Shown: positions 9,157-19,394, counted from the first letter of the stretch. The stretch is DNA of 64,000 nucleotides from Chlorobium sp. (GCA_028280025.1 JANQMO010000026.1:16802-80801); one strand, 5' to 3'. A program made the numbers and translations. The notes: generated by a model from the letters alone, not told the origin.

Positions 9157-10710
9157 ATGCGTACGTTCATTCTTGTGCTGCTGTCGATCATGTTTGCAGG
9201 CACATCCGTCGAGGCCGGACAGTTTTTTTCGGAAAACGAGAGCGGGATGGTTTCTCTCCAGGCTCCGGAAAACCTGGAACTGGTCAAGGTGCCGGTGAGA
9301 GACAGCCGTGAGCTCCGGACAGGCGACGAAATTCGTGTCGGTGATTTTCTCGGGCTGTTTGCCGATGAAAAGCACAACAAGATTACGGTGACATCCGGTG
9401 TGTCCGGTAAACTGGTATACATTCATCCGGACCTCTATTCAAAATACACCCGTATTCCGGACGGGACGGTTCTTCTGAAGATCGAAAAGCAGTCGCTGCT
9501 TGTTTCCAAAAAGGGTTCGCAGCGCTCGACGGAAGGTCTTTCAGTACAGAAAGTGTTCAAAAACCTTGCGGAAAGTACGGGTATCTATGCGCTCATCAAC
9601 GACAACAGCCTGAACTGGACCGAAGGTTTCGGGCGTCTGCTCATGATCAGTGTGGGCGCTCTTCTTATTTACCTCGGAATAGCAAAAGGTTTTGAACCGC
9701 TGCTCCTGATCCCTATCGGCATGGGTGCGGTATTGTCGAACATTCCCCTTGCCTATATCAACGACGAGGGCGGAGTTCTGCGCTATGTGTATGATGTCGG
9801 TATCGAAACAGGGGTTTTCCCGCTGATTATTTTCATGGGCGTTGGCGCGATGACCGATTTCGGGCCTATGATCGCCAATCCCAAGACAGCTCTTCTTGGG
9901 GCCGCCGCACAGTTCGGCATATTTTCGACCCTTATCGGGGCGCTTCTTCTGACACAATATGTTCCCGGTATCGAGTTTTCCATGAAGGATGCAGCCTCGA
10001 TCGGTATCATCGGCGGAGCTGACGGCCCGACTTCCATTTTTCTGGCATCACGGCTCAGTCCCCAGCTTCTTGGCAGCATTGCAGTGGCCGCATATTCCTA
10101 CATGGCACTGGTTCCGATTATCCAGCCTCCTATCATGAAGCTGTTTACGACCGAGAGCGAACGGGGGATCAAAATGAGTCAGCTTCGCTATGTGTCGAAG
10201 CGCGAAAAAATTCTTTTTCCTGTTATCGTCATCGTTCTTTGCGGGCTGCTGCTTCCTTCCGCAGCACCGCTTATCGGTTTTCTCATGTTCGGCAACCTGA
10301 TGAAGGAGTGCGGTGTCGTTGACCGCCTGAGCGACACAACCCAGAACGCCCTGATCAACATCGTTACAATTTTTCTCGGCCTCGGTGTGGGCAGCAAACT
10401 TTCCGCTGAAAAGTTCCTGAACCTCGAGACGCTCGGTATCATTGTCCTCGGCCTTGTCGCTTTTTCATTCGGTACATCGGCAGGTGTTATCATGGCCAAG
10501 GTTATGAATCTCTTTCTCAAGCAGAAGATCAATCCCCTTATCGGCTCCGCGGGTGTTTCGGCTGTTCCCATGGCCGCCCGCGTTTCGAACAGGGTCGGGC
10601 TCGAATCGGATCCGCACAATTTCCTTCTCATGCACGCCATGGGCCCGAATGTTTCAGGGGTTATCGGATCGGCAGTCGCTGCAGGTATTCTTCTCTCGGT
10701 ATTCCTCTGA
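9157..10710 (+). CDS. oadB: Sodium-pumping decarboxylase beta subunit (OadB) with an exported N-terminal extension
   Basis: From about residue 140 the 517-residue protein is a typical OadB/MmdB membrane subunit. It includes [30 protein letters not shown] with the conserved Asp of the Na+ site, and [14 protein letters not shown] near the end. Beta subunits decarboxylate carboxybiotin and export Na+. Unlike the usual 370-430-residue form, this one begins with a signal-like hydrophobic segment ([20 protein letters not shown]) and about 100 further residues. That part has beta-rich character ([32 protein letters not shown]) resembling a biotinyl/lipoyl barrel without the acceptor lysine. A terminator follows at 10738. 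Confidence 0.9.
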   Translation: MRTFILVLLSIMFAGTSVEAGQFFSENESGMVSLQAPENLELVKVPVRDSRELRTGDEIRVGDFLGLFADEKHNKITVTSGVSGKLVYIHPDLYSKYTRIPDGTVLLKIEKQSLLVSKKGSQRSTEGLSVQKVFKNLAESTGIYALINDNSLNWTEGFGRLLMISVGALLIYLGIAKGFEPLLLIPIGMGAVLSNIPLAYINDEGGVLRYVYDVGIETGVFPLIIFMGVGAMTDFGPMIANPKTALLGAAAQFGIFSTLIGALLLTQYVPGIEFSMKDAASIGIIGGADGPTSIFLASRLSPQLLGSIAVAAYSYMALVPIIQPPIMKLFTTESERGIKMSQLRYVSKREKILFPVIVIVLCGLLLPSAAPLIGFLMFGNLMKECGVVDRLSDTTQNALINIVTIFLGLGVGSKLSAEKFLNLETLGIIVLGLVAFSFGTSAGVIMAKVMNLFLKQKINPLIGSAGVSAVPMAARVSNRVGLESDPHNFLLMHAMGPNVSGVIGSAVAAGILLSVFL

Positions 10711-10737
10711 GTGACAGGAAACAAAAGCAAGAAAAAA

Positions 10738-10765
10738 GGCAGGGCTTTGAAAACCCTGCCTTTTT
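10738..10765 (+). terminator. Rho-independent terminator after oadB
   Basis: The stem GGCAGGG / CCCTGCC (10738-10744 and 10754-10760) with a 9-nt loop is followed by TTTTT. It closes the oadG-oadA-oadB unit. Confidence 0.85.
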
Positions 10766-10835
10766 GTTTGTGAAAAACTTCCGCTTCTCAACAGTTAAAC
10801 AAATCAACAACTCAACATTGCGCCAGCAATTTTTT

Positions 10836-12035
10836 TCATTTTTTCAAAATGATTTCACAATCGGGGTGCCGTTCGAGAAACTGTTCAATTTCCTTGTCAT
10901 GAACCTGGCCGGCAGAGAGTTCGATTTTTTCGAGGTATTCGAGCTCCATAAGGGGATATATCGATGTCACCGGAGTGTCGGCAAAAGAGATTTCCTCGAG
11001 CTCCACAAGACCGGCGAGCGGTTCCAGCGTCTGAACGTTTGTCTGGTTGAGGCTCAGTTCCCTGAGATTGAAAAGCCCTGAAAGCGGTTCGAGGTTCTTG
11101 ACCCCGGTTCTGCTGAAACGAAGGTATTCGAGGTTTTCCAGATCGGCAAGAGGGGCGAGATCGTCAATTTCTGTGTTGTTGAAGCCGAGTTCGATCAGGT
11201 TTGTCAGGTTGTCGAGCGGTTCGAGGGATGAAACGCCGGTTTTGTAGCAGCTGATTTTTTCAAGCGCGGAGAGGGATGAAAGCGGAGCAAGATCGGTAAC
11301 GGGTGTTTCGGAGCAGTACAGTTCCTCGAGACTGGTCAGCTCTGCAATTGGTTCCAGAGTGCTTACCTCGGTGCTCGATATCCAGAGAAGTTTGAGATTC
11401 AGAAGCTCCCTCAAGGGGTCCAGTGACGCTATGTCGCAGTCGAAGGCGTAAAGCCGCTGCAGTTCTTTAAGGTTCCTGAGCGGCTCGAGGCTTTCTACGG
11501 GGGATTCGTCACAACGGAGCTGCTGGAGTTTTTCAAGAGCACGGAGCGGGGCAAGGCTGTGTATGCGCCGGCTGTCACACCGCAGGTGGGTTATGTTAAA
11601 GAAATCAAGCAGATCCTGTGTGGAGGGCTCGCCGGAAATTTTGAGGGTGGTTTTTACGACTTCTTTCCAGTCGTTGTTCAGAGCGTCCCACCACTCCTGC
11701 CGTTTCGAGCGGTTTTCAAGAAACTCGTTTCGAGACAGCGAAAAGACAGGGTCATCGACCAGTCTTCCTCCTCTTTCGGAGGTTACATGGCATGTCATAT
11801 CCTCCTGATTGTTTTCGGGCGGCTGCATCTCACAGCATGTCAGCTTGTCGGTGATACGTCTGGCGTACCAGTCGGCTCGTTTTTCATCGAGAATACGATG
11901 GTGTTTATCCTGTGACTGTTCGTCAAGAGAAGATATGTCATGAAGAATATCGTTACCGCACCGGGGGCAGACCGCGCTTTGTTCGGTAAGCGGGTAGCTG
12001 CACACCGGGCAGTTGTTGTATGTATACTGTTCCAA
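10836..12035 (-). CDS. Zinc-ribbon leucine-rich-repeat protein
   Basis: The 399-residue protein opens with a short zinc ribbon (CPVC near residue 9 and CPRC near residue 24), passes through a charged linker, and has a segment containing EWWDALNNDWK. From about residue 150 it carries some eleven 22-23-residue leucine-rich repeats of the SDS22/internalin type (L-x-x-L-x-x-L-x-x-L-x-L-x-x-T-x-V-x-x-L-x-P-L). Such repeats form a protein-binding solenoid. No signal peptide or membrane segment is seen, so it is probably cytosolic. The WxxLN-xxWK lead-in before LRRs recurs in many bacterial LRR proteins of unknown function. No partner is evident from neighbours. Confidence 0.75.
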   Translation of the reverse strand: MEQYTYNNCPVCSYPLTEQSAVCPRCGNDILHDISSLDEQSQDKHHRILDEKRADWYARRITDKLTCCEMQPPENNQEDMTCHVTSERGGRLVDDPVFSLSRNEFLENRSKRQEWWDALNNDWKEVVKTTLKISGEPSTQDLLDFFNITHLRCDSRRIHSLAPLRALEKLQQLRCDESPVESLEPLRNLKELQRLYAFDCDIASLDPLRELLNLKLLWISSTEVSTLEPIAELTSLEELYCSETPVTDLAPLSSLSALEKISCYKTGVSSLEPLDNLTNLIELGFNNTEIDDLAPLADLENLEYLRFSRTGVKNLEPLSGLFNLRELSLNQTNVQTLEPLAGLVELEEISFADTPVTSIYPLMELEYLEKIELSAGQVHDKEIEQFLERHPDCEIILKK

Positions 12036-12094
12036 GGTCGGGATGGGTACTTTCAGGTTTCATGCAAACACGTATCTATAAGGTCTAAGTATAA

Positions 12095-12350
12095 CCTAAA
12101 CTGAGCGTTTCAGCAAATGCTCAAAAATGTAAGTTTATTGAAAACAGTCATTTATAACGCATTTATCATGCGATTCCCTCTCACCTGTCGGATGAAAGTG
12201 AAAAATGATAAAGAGCCGCATTTGTTGAAACCCTTCGGGATTGCCGATCATGCCGAATCTGCTTCGTTACAGGGAACTTGCGGTAGTTCACTACAGCGGC
12301 ATTCCCTGTGCCTCGCATCTCCGGCATGCTCGACAATCGCTCAATTTAGG
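12095..12350 (+). repeat. MITE-like repeat, copy B (256 bp)
   Basis: The ends are CCTAAACTGAGCG and CGCTCAATTTAGG. The flanks TATAA and TAATA agree at three of five positions, so the target duplication is decayed. This copy lacks the TCCCGAC-type palindromes. Shorter sequences (TTTCAGCAAA, CCCTTCGGGA and GTAGTTCACTAC) stand at the three equivalent places. It lies between the divergent LRR-protein gene and dnaE. Confidence 0.85.
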
Positions 12351-12473
12351 TAATAAAAGTGAGAACACTGTTTATGCCGCATGTCGATACGAGAACAGGA
12401 TGGACGTATGTGTTTCCTGATGAGTTTCCCATGTTCCTGATGCCGGGGAGAGGGAATGAGAGAGAGGGGAGAA

Positions 12474-12501
12474 TTGATATATAGTTCGAAAGTGTTATAC
12501 T
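12474..12501 (+). promoter_or_regulatory. Sigma-70-type promoter for dnaE
   Basis: TTGATA (12474-12479) and TATACT (12496-12501) are separated by 16 bp, about 90 bp ahead of the dnaE start. No other gene lies between. Confidence 0.6.
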
Positions 12502-12590
12502 GATAGCGTGTTCTGCCGATTGATTCGAGACGGCTGAGGACACTTCGTTGCTTCCGTGTACCCGAAAGGGACTGTTTATCGGCCTCTGCT

Positions 12591-15500
12591 ATGGATTTCA
12601 TACATCTGCATACGCACACGCATTATTCGATGCAAAGCAGCCCTATTTACCCTGAGGAGCTTTTTGCCGCGTGTAAAAAGAACGGCATGGAAACTGTTGC
12701 CGTTACGGACTATTCGTCGATGTTCAACATGCCGGAGCTCTTCAGTCTGGCTGCGGAGGCCGGGGTCAAGCTGATTATCGGAAGCGAGATATATCTTCTT
12801 GAACAGGATGCCTACCACAACAGCAAGCGTTCTGTTCCTCCTTCTCTGGTCCTTCTCGTCAAGAATGAGGCCGGATACCGGAACCTCTGTATTCTTTTAT
12901 CCAGGGCGGCTCGTGAAGGTTTTGTCAATGGTTTGCCTCATGTCGATACCGGTTGGCTTGCCGATACCGGGGAAGGTCTGATCTGTCTGTCGGCATATTA
13001 TGCCGGACGGATCGGAAGGGCGCTTCTTGCAGATAACTACAGCGAAGCATCACGGTTTACCGCTTTGTACAGTGACATCTACGGGGATGATTTTTTTCTC
13101 GAACTGCAGCGCCATCACACCTCGTTCGACGAATCGCTCAATGCTGAAACAATTCGCCTTGCGAGTGAATTCGGAACCGGACTGGTGGCGACCAACAATG
13201 TGCATTACCTCGAAAGGAAAGATGCCGACCGCTATCGTGCCATGGTTGCCATCAGGACCAAGGAGAAACTTTCCAGCAACCAGCTTCAGGCCCTCCCGAA
13301 CAGTGAGAACTATCTGAAAACGCCGCGTGAGATGGCGGCGCTTTTCGATGACTCGCATGCGGAACTTTCAAATACCCTTCAGATCGCCGAAAGGTGCTCA
13401 TACCGTTTTCAGAAAGAAAAAAGACCGAAACTGCCGCATTTTCCTCTACCGGAAGGGTTTGACGACGAAATACAGTACCTGAGACATCTTACACTTGAAG
13501 GGGCCAGGGCGAAATACGCTGATCCTGAGTCGCTGGGTCTGACCAGACAGCTGGTTGACGAAAGGATTGATAAAGAGCTCGAAATCATAACGAGCATGGG
13601 GTTCAGTTCCTACTTCCTTATCGTGAGCGACCTTATTTCGGCTTCACGCAGGATGGGATATTCCGTGGGACCGGGCAGAGGTTCTGCGGCCGGCAGCATT
13701 GTCGCATATCTGACCGGGATTACAAGCATTGATCCGTTACGCTACAAACTGCTGTTCGAACGGTTTCTCAATCCCGAGAGGGCGACAATGCCCGATATCG
13801 ATATCGATTTCACACCGGTCGGCAAACAGAAAGTTCTTGAATACACGGTTGAAAAATACGGTGAGGAGAGTGTCTCGAAAGTTATCGCAATTGGTACGCT
13901 GGGAGCACGGGCGGCGATCAGGGATGCCGGACGAGTGCTCGATGTCCCGCTGCAGGCGGTGGATCAGCTTGCCAAACTTGTGCCGGGAAGACCCGGAGTG
14001 AAACTTGCCGGCTCACTCGGCGAGGTGGGCGAGCTCAGGAATCTCGTGAAAAGTTCAACAAGGAATGCTCGTCTCTGGGAGTACGCATGTGCGATCGAAG
14101 GGAGAGCAAGAAACGTCGGCATGCATGCGGGGGCTGTTGTCATCACCAACGGCAGGCTTGACGAGCAGGTTCCGCTCTATGTGTCGAACAAGATAGAGAC
14201 CGAGGAACGCAAGTATGCCGACGAGATGCAGCGGGACGAACTTGAGCGGGGTCTGGTCAAGTCCGGCAGCGACGACAAGCAGGTTGTTACCCAGTTCGAC
14301 AAGAACTGGATAGAAGACGCGGGACTTCTTAAAATCGATTACCTCGGCCTTGTCACTCTTGCGGTTATCGATGAAACGCTGCACCTGATACGCAAGCGCC
14401 ACACTGTTTCTGTCGACCTCGATTCGCTGCCTATGGACGACAAGAGGACCTTCAGGATTTTTCAGGAAGGCAAAATGGCCGGGATATTCCAGTTCGAGTC
14501 ACAGGGGATGCAGACCTACATGACAAGGCTCCAGCCTACGCAGATCGAAGATATTATCGCTATGAGCGCCCTCTACAGACCGGGAGCGCTGAATGCAAAA
14601 ATCGGAAAGAACCGGAATGCTGTCGACCTTTTTGTCGACAGGAAGCACAACCGCGAGCCGGTCGATTACATGCATCCCATGCTCGAGGATATCCTGAGGG
14701 AAACCTACGGTGTCATCGTCTATCAGGAACAGGTCATGCAGATATCCCAGGTGATGGGTGGTTTCACTCTTGCAAAGGCGGATAATCTCCGCAAGGCAAT
14801 GGGCAAAAAGAAACCTGAGATCATGCAGAAATTCAAGGCGGAATTTGTCGAAGGCGCAGTGAATCAGGGGGTGCACGACACACTTGCCAACAGGGTTTTC
14901 GACCTGATGGCGGAGTTTGCCGGATATGGCTTCAATAAAAGCCATTCGGCCGCTTACGGTGTTCTTGCCTACTGGACAGGATATCTGAAGGCACACTATA
15001 CCGTCGAGTTCATGACGGCCATTCTCAACAGCGAAATAGGCTCAGCCGAAAGGATGAAGCATCTTACCGACGAGGCCAAAAGTTTTTCCATTCCGGTTTT
15101 CCCTCCTTCGGTCAATACAAGCGACGCGCTCTTTTCGATTGAAGACGCAAACGGAAAAGCCGGGATTCGGGTCGGACTCAGCGCGATCAAGCAGGTCGGC
15201 AACGCTGCCCGGGCCGTTGTATCGGCAAGGCTTCTGCGTAACAGGAATTTCATCAATATTTTCGATCTGGCAGCTTCTGTCGACCTTCGTCTGATGAACC
15301 GCAAGGCCCTTGAATGTCTTGTGCTCGCCGGAGCGCTCGATGATATCGATCCTGACAGGGCGAAACTCCTGGCAAATATCGACAAGGCGATCAGGTTCGG
15401 TCAGCTCCAGAATAAATCGGTGACGCTGGGCCAGTGCGGATTTTTCAGCAATGAATCCAGCGACGCCCTGCATGACGCCCTCTATCCCGAGATGGACGGT

Positions 15501-16157
15501 GCCGAACCCATACCTGAGAGCGAAAAACTCCAGGCGGAAAAAAAACTTGTCGGTTTCTATCTCAGCCGCCATCCTCTCGAGCCCTGCCGCCGGGACTGGG
15601 AGGCCTTTGCCAACCTTCAGCTCGGGACAAGGAAGGTTGACAGGCAGCGTCAGTACAAGGTGATCGGCATTATTGTTTCAACCCGGCCTCATCAGGACCG
15701 GAAAGGCCGGCAGATGCTTTTCGGCAGTATCGAGGATTTTACCGGAAAAGCTGATTTTACCGTTTTTTCGAGTGTATACGAACAGCACCGCAACGTTCTC
15801 AAATCCGAGGAAGTCGTCATGCTGACGGTCGAGGCTGAAACAGGCGGCAGCATGCTGAAACTTTTGGTCAGGGATGTTGTTCCAATAAGGAGGGTCAGGG
15901 AGTCCTGCATTGAAAAAGTGATCCTTAAAATAGACGCCGATGATCCTCTTGATCTTGAAAAACTGAGGGAGATAAAAAAGGTCTTTCAGGAACATAAAGG
16001 GGGAACGGCGGTCGATTTCGAGGTCAAGGTTCAGGCGGCGGGAAATATTGAAATGCTGCGGTTGTTTGCCAGAAACAGTCCGATAGAGGCTGATGATACG
16101 GCTCTCGGCAAATTGGAAAATATTCTCGGGCCTGACAACGTGAAAATCGCCGGGTAG
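12591..16157 (+). CDS. dnaE: DNA polymerase III alpha subunit
   Basis: The 1188-residue product spans the full DnaE1 architecture. The N-terminal PHP domain starts FIHLHTHTHYSM. The polymerase palm has GPGRGSAAGS near residue 365 and PDIDIDF near 402, holding the first catalytic Asp pair. The fingers carry KADNLRKAMGKKKPE and the helix-hairpin-helix follows. An OB fold near residue 1020 begins YKVIGIIVSTR. DnaE is the replicative polymerase of the DNA polymerase III holoenzyme. The ATG at 12591 is used because the PHP motif must be near the N-terminus. The PHP histidines look intact (HLHTHTHYS), so residual metal binding or proofreading activity is possible. Confidence 0.97.
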   Translation: MDFIHLHTHTHYSMQSSPIYPEELFAACKKNGMETVAVTDYSSMFNMPELFSLAAEAGVKLIIGSEIYLLEQDAYHNSKRSVPPSLVLLVKNEAGYRNLCILLSRAAREGFVNGLPHVDTGWLADTGEGLICLSAYYAGRIGRALLADNYSEASRFTALYSDIYGDDFFLELQRHHTSFDESLNAETIRLASEFGTGLVATNNVHYLERKDADRYRAMVAIRTKEKLSSNQLQALPNSENYLKTPREMAALFDDSHAELSNTLQIAERCSYRFQKEKRPKLPHFPLPEGFDDEIQYLRHLTLEGARAKYADPESLGLTRQLVDERIDKELEIITSMGFSSYFLIVSDLISASRRMGYSVGPGRGSAAGSIVAYLTGITSIDPLRYKLLFERFLNPERATMPDIDIDFTPVGKQKVLEYTVEKYGEESVSKVIAIGTLGARAAIRDAGRVLDVPLQAVDQLAKLVPGRPGVKLAGSLGEVGELRNLVKSSTRNARLWEYACAIEGRARNVGMHAGAVVITNGRLDEQVPLYVSNKIETEERKYADEMQRDELERGLVKSGSDDKQVVTQFDKNWIEDAGLLKIDYLGLVTLAVIDETLHLIRKRHTVSVDLDSLPMDDKRTFRIFQEGKMAGIFQFESQGMQTYMTRLQPTQIEDIIAMSALYRPGALNAKIGKNRNAVDLFVDRKHNREPVDYMHPMLEDILRETYGVIVYQEQVMQISQVMGGFTLAKADNLRKAMGKKKPEIMQKFKAEFVEGAVNQGVHDTLANRVFDLMAEFAGYGFNKSHSAAYGVLAYWTGYLKAHYTVEFMTAILNSEIGSAERMKHLTDEAKSFSIPVFPPSVNTSDALFSIEDANGKAGIRVGLSAIKQVGNAARAVVSARLLRNRNFINIFDLAASVDLRLMNRKALECLVLAGALDDIDPDRAKLLANIDKAIRFGQLQNKSVTLGQCGFFSNESSDALHDALYPEMDGAEPIPESEKLQAEKKLVGFYLSRHPLEPCRRDWEAFANLQLGTRKVDRQRQYKVIGIIVSTRPHQDRKGRQMLFGSIEDFTGKADFTVFSSVYEQHRNVLKSEEVVMLTVEAETGGSMLKLLVRDVVPIRRVRESCIEKVILKIDADDPLDLEKLREIKKVFQEHKGGTAVDFEVKVQAAGNIEMLRLFARNSPIEADDTALGKLENILGPDNVKIAG

Positions 16158-16234
16158 CTTTAATAGGTATTTTTTATTACTTTCATCACTGTTTGGTTGT
16201 ATCATCATAGAGTTTTTTTCATCATTAAACCATT

Positions 16235-16570
16235 ATGACAATGAGTGGACAATATCTGACAGCTACAGACCAGAACTTTAAATCCGAAATTCTTGATTCT
16301 GATAAGGTTGCGCTTGTCGATTTCTGGGCTGCCTGGTGCGGTCCCTGCCAGGTGCTCGGTCCGGTAATCGAAGAGCTTGCCGGAGAGTTCGAGGGCAAAG
16401 CGGTTATCGCCAAGCTTAATGTAGACGAAAATCCAAATACAGCGGCACAGTACGGCATACGAAGCATTCCAACCATGCTTGTTTTTAAAAACGGGGAAAT
16501 TGTCGATCAGATGGTCGGTGCGATGCCCAAAAACATGATTGCCGACAAGATCAACGCGCAGATGGCCTGA
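16235..16570 (+). CDS. trxA: Thioredoxin
   Basis: The 111-residue protein is a standard thioredoxin, with the redox motif WCGPC at Cys35/Cys38, the conserved Asp before VALVDFWA, and cis-proline in the RSIPTM segment. It reduces disulfides of cytosolic proteins and is recharged by thioredoxin reductase, encoded 152 bp downstream. The ATG at 16235 is used; the one at 16241 is nearly as good. A terminator separates it from trxB. Confidence 0.95.
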   Translation: MTMSGQYLTATDQNFKSEILDSDKVALVDFWAAWCGPCQVLGPVIEELAGEFEGKAVIAKLNVDENPNTAAQYGIRSIPTMLVFKNGEIVDQMVGAMPKNMIADKINAQMA

Positions 16571-16630
16571 CCGCGGGCTTTGGAGGGGCGTTTTCCCGCC
16601 CGGTTTGAAAAAAACGGCACAACGATAAAG

Positions 16631-16676
16631 CTGCTGACCGCGCTTCCGTGTATCAGGACTGCGGTCAGCAGTTTTT
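16631..16676 (+). terminator. Rho-independent terminator after trxA
   Basis: A perfect 11-bp stem CTGCTGACCGC / GCGGTCAGCAG with a 19-nt loop is followed by TTTTT. It lies 60 bp after the trxA stop. Confidence 0.85.
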
Positions 16677-16722
16677 GTCTGGTGCCATTGATCATTTTTT
16701 TGAATAATACCTGAAACTGATT

Positions 16723-17658
16723 ATGGAGAATGACATCCGGGAAACGGTAATTATCGGGACAGGCCCGGCGGGCCTGACTGCTGCGATCTATGCCAGCAGA
16801 GCAAATCTCGCTCCGCTCGTGATCGAGGGTGAGCAGCCCGGCGGACAGCTTATGATTACTTCAGAGATAGAGAATTACCCTGGATTTCCGGAGGGGATAA
16901 ACGGACCTGAAATGATGGGCAGGTTCCGCCGGCAGGCTGAACGGTTCGGTACAGAGTTTGTACAGGGCAGTGTCCATGAAGTCGATCTGTCAAGAAGTCC
17001 TTTTTGTATTTATCTCGGAGAGGGTCGCGAAATACTCACAAAGACGCTCATCATCGCGACAGGGGCTAATGCGAAATGGCTGGGATTGCCATCGGAGGAA
17101 AAGTATCGCGGAAGGGGCGTGTCCGCGTGTGCAACCTGTGACGGTTTTTTCTTCAGAGACAGTCGTGTGTTCGTGATCGGCGGTGGCGATACCGCTATGG
17201 AAGAGGCGTTTTTCCTGACACGTTTTGCGTCGCATGTAACGGTTGTTCATCGCCGTGAAGAATTCCGTGCATCGAGGATCATGAGCCTGAGGGTCGAGAA
17301 AAACCCGAAAATCAGCCTTGAGCTCAACCAGGTCGTTGATGAAATACTTGGTGACGGCCGGCAAGTTACCGGTATCAGATTGAGAAACGCAGCAACCGGT
17401 GAGCTGAACGAGCATTCGTGTGACGGGGTGTTCATTGCAATCGGCCATGCTCCCAATTCAAAGGTTTTCGAGGAGCAGCTCGATATTGATGAATACGGAT
17501 ATATTGTAACCGGGAAATCATCGACAGAAACATCTGTGCAAGGGGTTTTTGCCTGCGGTGATGTTCAGGATTATACCTACCGGCAGGCGATCACGGCAGC
17601 CGGCAGCGGCTGCATGGCCGCTCTTGACGCTGAACGGTATCTGGAGTCGATACGATAG
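16723..17658 (+). CDS. trxB: Thioredoxin reductase
   Basis: The 311-residue flavoprotein matches bacterial low-molecular-weight thioredoxin reductase. It has the FAD-binding GTGPAGLTAAIYASRA, the redox-active pair in CATCDG (Cys136 and Cys139), the NADPH site GGGDTAMEEA with HRREEFRAS, and the C-terminal FAD motif GVFACGDVQD. It passes electrons from NADPH to thioredoxin, the product of the gene just upstream. Confidence 0.95.
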   Translation: MENDIRETVIIGTGPAGLTAAIYASRANLAPLVIEGEQPGGQLMITSEIENYPGFPEGINGPEMMGRFRRQAERFGTEFVQGSVHEVDLSRSPFCIYLGEGREILTKTLIIATGANAKWLGLPSEEKYRGRGVSACATCDGFFFRDSRVFVIGGGDTAMEEAFFLTRFASHVTVVHRREEFRASRIMSLRVEKNPKISLELNQVVDEILGDGRQVTGIRLRNAATGELNEHSCDGVFIAIGHAPNSKVFEEQLDIDEYGYIVTGKSSTETSVQGVFACGDVQDYTYRQAITAAGSGCMAALDAERYLESIR

Positions 17659-17695
17659 CGGTTAGCGGTTTCCGGCATTCCCGGTCCTGGAGAAG

Positions 17696-19186
17696 TCATT
17701 GAAAGCTTTGAGATACCGAAAGGGACAGGTTTTTTTCGATACCGTACTTTTTGAGTCTCCTGTACAGGGATGAGCGGCTTATGCCAAGTACCTGTGCTGT
17801 TTTTGTCTGGTTTCCCCCGGTTGCTTCGTAGGCTTTGACGATTGCCTGGAGTTCAGCGTTTTTCAGAAGGTACTCCTTTCCGTATCCTTTTGCCGATGCG
17901 GAGAGCGGGGGAGGCGTGACGGACGGCTGTTGAATTCCGGGTGAAGAGGCGGATGCCGTGCCTGAAAGGGGCATCGGAGAATCCTCGCCGCTTTTTTCAG
18001 GCCGGTCCGCTGCTACAAGGATGGGAACCGATTCAATAACGCTGCCCTTTCTGTTGATCGCCGACCTGCGAACGATATTCTGCAGTTCCCTTATATTCCC
18101 CGGCCATTGATAGGTCCTGAGCGTATCGAGTGCTTCATCGCTGAAAGAGAGAGACTCGATATTGTTGGCTGTACAGAAGCTTTCGAGAAAATGGTTGGCA
18201 AGAAGGGCAATATCTTCACTGCGTTTTCTGAGCGGAGGAATGGCAAGCGGATACTCTTCGAGCCGGTAAAAAAGGTCGGCCCGGAACGTTTCGTTATTGA
18301 TGGCGCCTGTAAAATCCTTGTGGGTTGCCGAAATGAGCCGGAAATCGACTGCACGTTCCTTTTTTTCACCAACACGGCGGATCTTCCGTTCCTGCAAAAC
18401 TCTCAGAACCTTTGCCTGGATGTCGAGGTTCATGTCTCCGATTTCATCAAGAAATATCGTCCCGCCGTCAGCCTGTTCGAAAAATCCCGTGTGGTCGTTG
18501 TTGGCGCCTGTAAAAGAGCCCTTGACATGCCCGAAAAGGAGGCTGTCTGCCAGTTCATTCGAAATGGCCGCACAGTTAATGGTTACAAAAGGTCCGTTTT
18601 TCCTCTTGCTGCCGTTATGGATTGCCTGGGCGAACAGTTCTTTTCCTGTTCCGCTTTCACCTATGAGCAGTACGTTCACCTCGGTTTCCATGACCTGCAT
18701 GGCCTGTTCGATGCAGTCTTGCAGAGCGCTGCTTTTTCCATGTATGCGCCTGAAAATATCCTGCTGCCTCAGTTCTTTTTCGAGGAGCTGTACCTTTTTT
18801 TTCAGGTTTAACTCGGAAAGGGCGTTGGCGACGGTTATCTCAAGACGGTCGTTCTGTACGGGTTTTGTCAGATATTCGTAAGCCCCCATCTTGATGCACT
18901 GGACCGCCTGGCTGACATCATCATCAGCAGTGATCATTATGACAGGAAGCGCCATATCGTTTGCCTGAAGGTAGGAAAGCACCTCCATGCCGTTTTTTTC
19001 CGGCATATTGATATCGAGCAGCAGCAGGTCGATTTTCTCGGAATTCAGCATGTGAATACATGCGTTTCCGTCATTTGCCGTAAGCGCGTTGTAGCCCAGT
19101 TTTTTAATGACGTGGCCTATAAGCCTGCGCATGACCGAGCTGTCATCGGCAATGAGGACATTGTGTTTTTTTCCGGGCGCGTTCAT
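17696..19186 (-). CDS. Sigma-54-dependent NtrC-family response regulator
   Basis: The protein of about 496 residues has an N-terminal receiver domain with Asp58 (LLLLDINMP) as the phosphorylation site. A sigma-54 AAA+ domain follows, with Walker A GESGTGKELFAQAIH, the sigma-54 contact loop GSFTGA, and Walker B GGTIFLDEIGDM. The C-terminal Fis-type helix-turn-helix reads GNQTKTAQVLGISRSSLYRRLKKYG. It activates sigma-54 RNA polymerase from upstream sites when phosphorylated. The ATG at 19186 places the receiver at the N-terminus; a start 21 codons earlier is possible. No histidine kinase is adjacent. The divergent small gene carries a sigma-54-like promoter and is the obvious candidate target. 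Confidence 0.93.
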   Translation of the reverse strand: MNAPGKKHNVLIADDSSVMRRLIGHVIKKLGYNALTANDGNACIHMLNSEKIDLLLLDINMPEKNGMEVLSYLQANDMALPVIMITADDDVSQAVQCIKMGAYEYLTKPVQNDRLEITVANALSELNLKKKVQLLEKELRQQDIFRRIHGKSSALQDCIEQAMQVMETEVNVLLIGESGTGKELFAQAIHNGSKRKNGPFVTINCAAISNELADSLLFGHVKGSFTGANNDHTGFFEQADGGTIFLDEIGDMNLDIQAKVLRVLQERKIRRVGEKKERAVDFRLISATHKDFTGAINNETFRADLFYRLEEYPLAIPPLRKRSEDIALLANHFLESFCTANNIESLSFSDEALDTLRTYQWPGNIRELQNIVRRSAINRKGSVIESVPILVAADRPEKSGEDSPMPLSGTASASSPGIQQPSVTPPPLSASAKGYGKEYLLKNAELQAIVKAYEATGGNQTKTAQVLGISRSSLYRRLKKYGIEKNLSLSVSQSFQ

Positions 19187-19303
19187 TGGGGGATGAGGTT
19201 CATTTATCAAATATATTACATGGCTGCGAGTGAAACAAGTGTACGTCATAAATGGCGGTATGCATGATGGCGGTTTTGCCGTAAGCGGGCAGAGTGTCTG
19301 TAT

Positions 19304-19376
19304 TTGAAACAGTTGTGTTAGTTTGAGAAGCCGCGGGAGGTGTCTTAGGGGTGCGTAGAGCCTTGAAACAGTGTTA
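19304..19376. promoter_or_regulatory. Paired upstream activator-like sites
   Basis: TTGAAACAGTTGTGTTA (from 19304) and TTGAAACAGTGTTA (19363-19376) are near-identical direct copies about 59 bp apart. They lie 20-90 bp upstream of the sigma-54-like promoter and beside the NtrC-family gene, as enhancer sites for such an activator would. Confidence 0.4.
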
Positions 19377-19394
19377 CTTGCGCTGAAAAACGAT

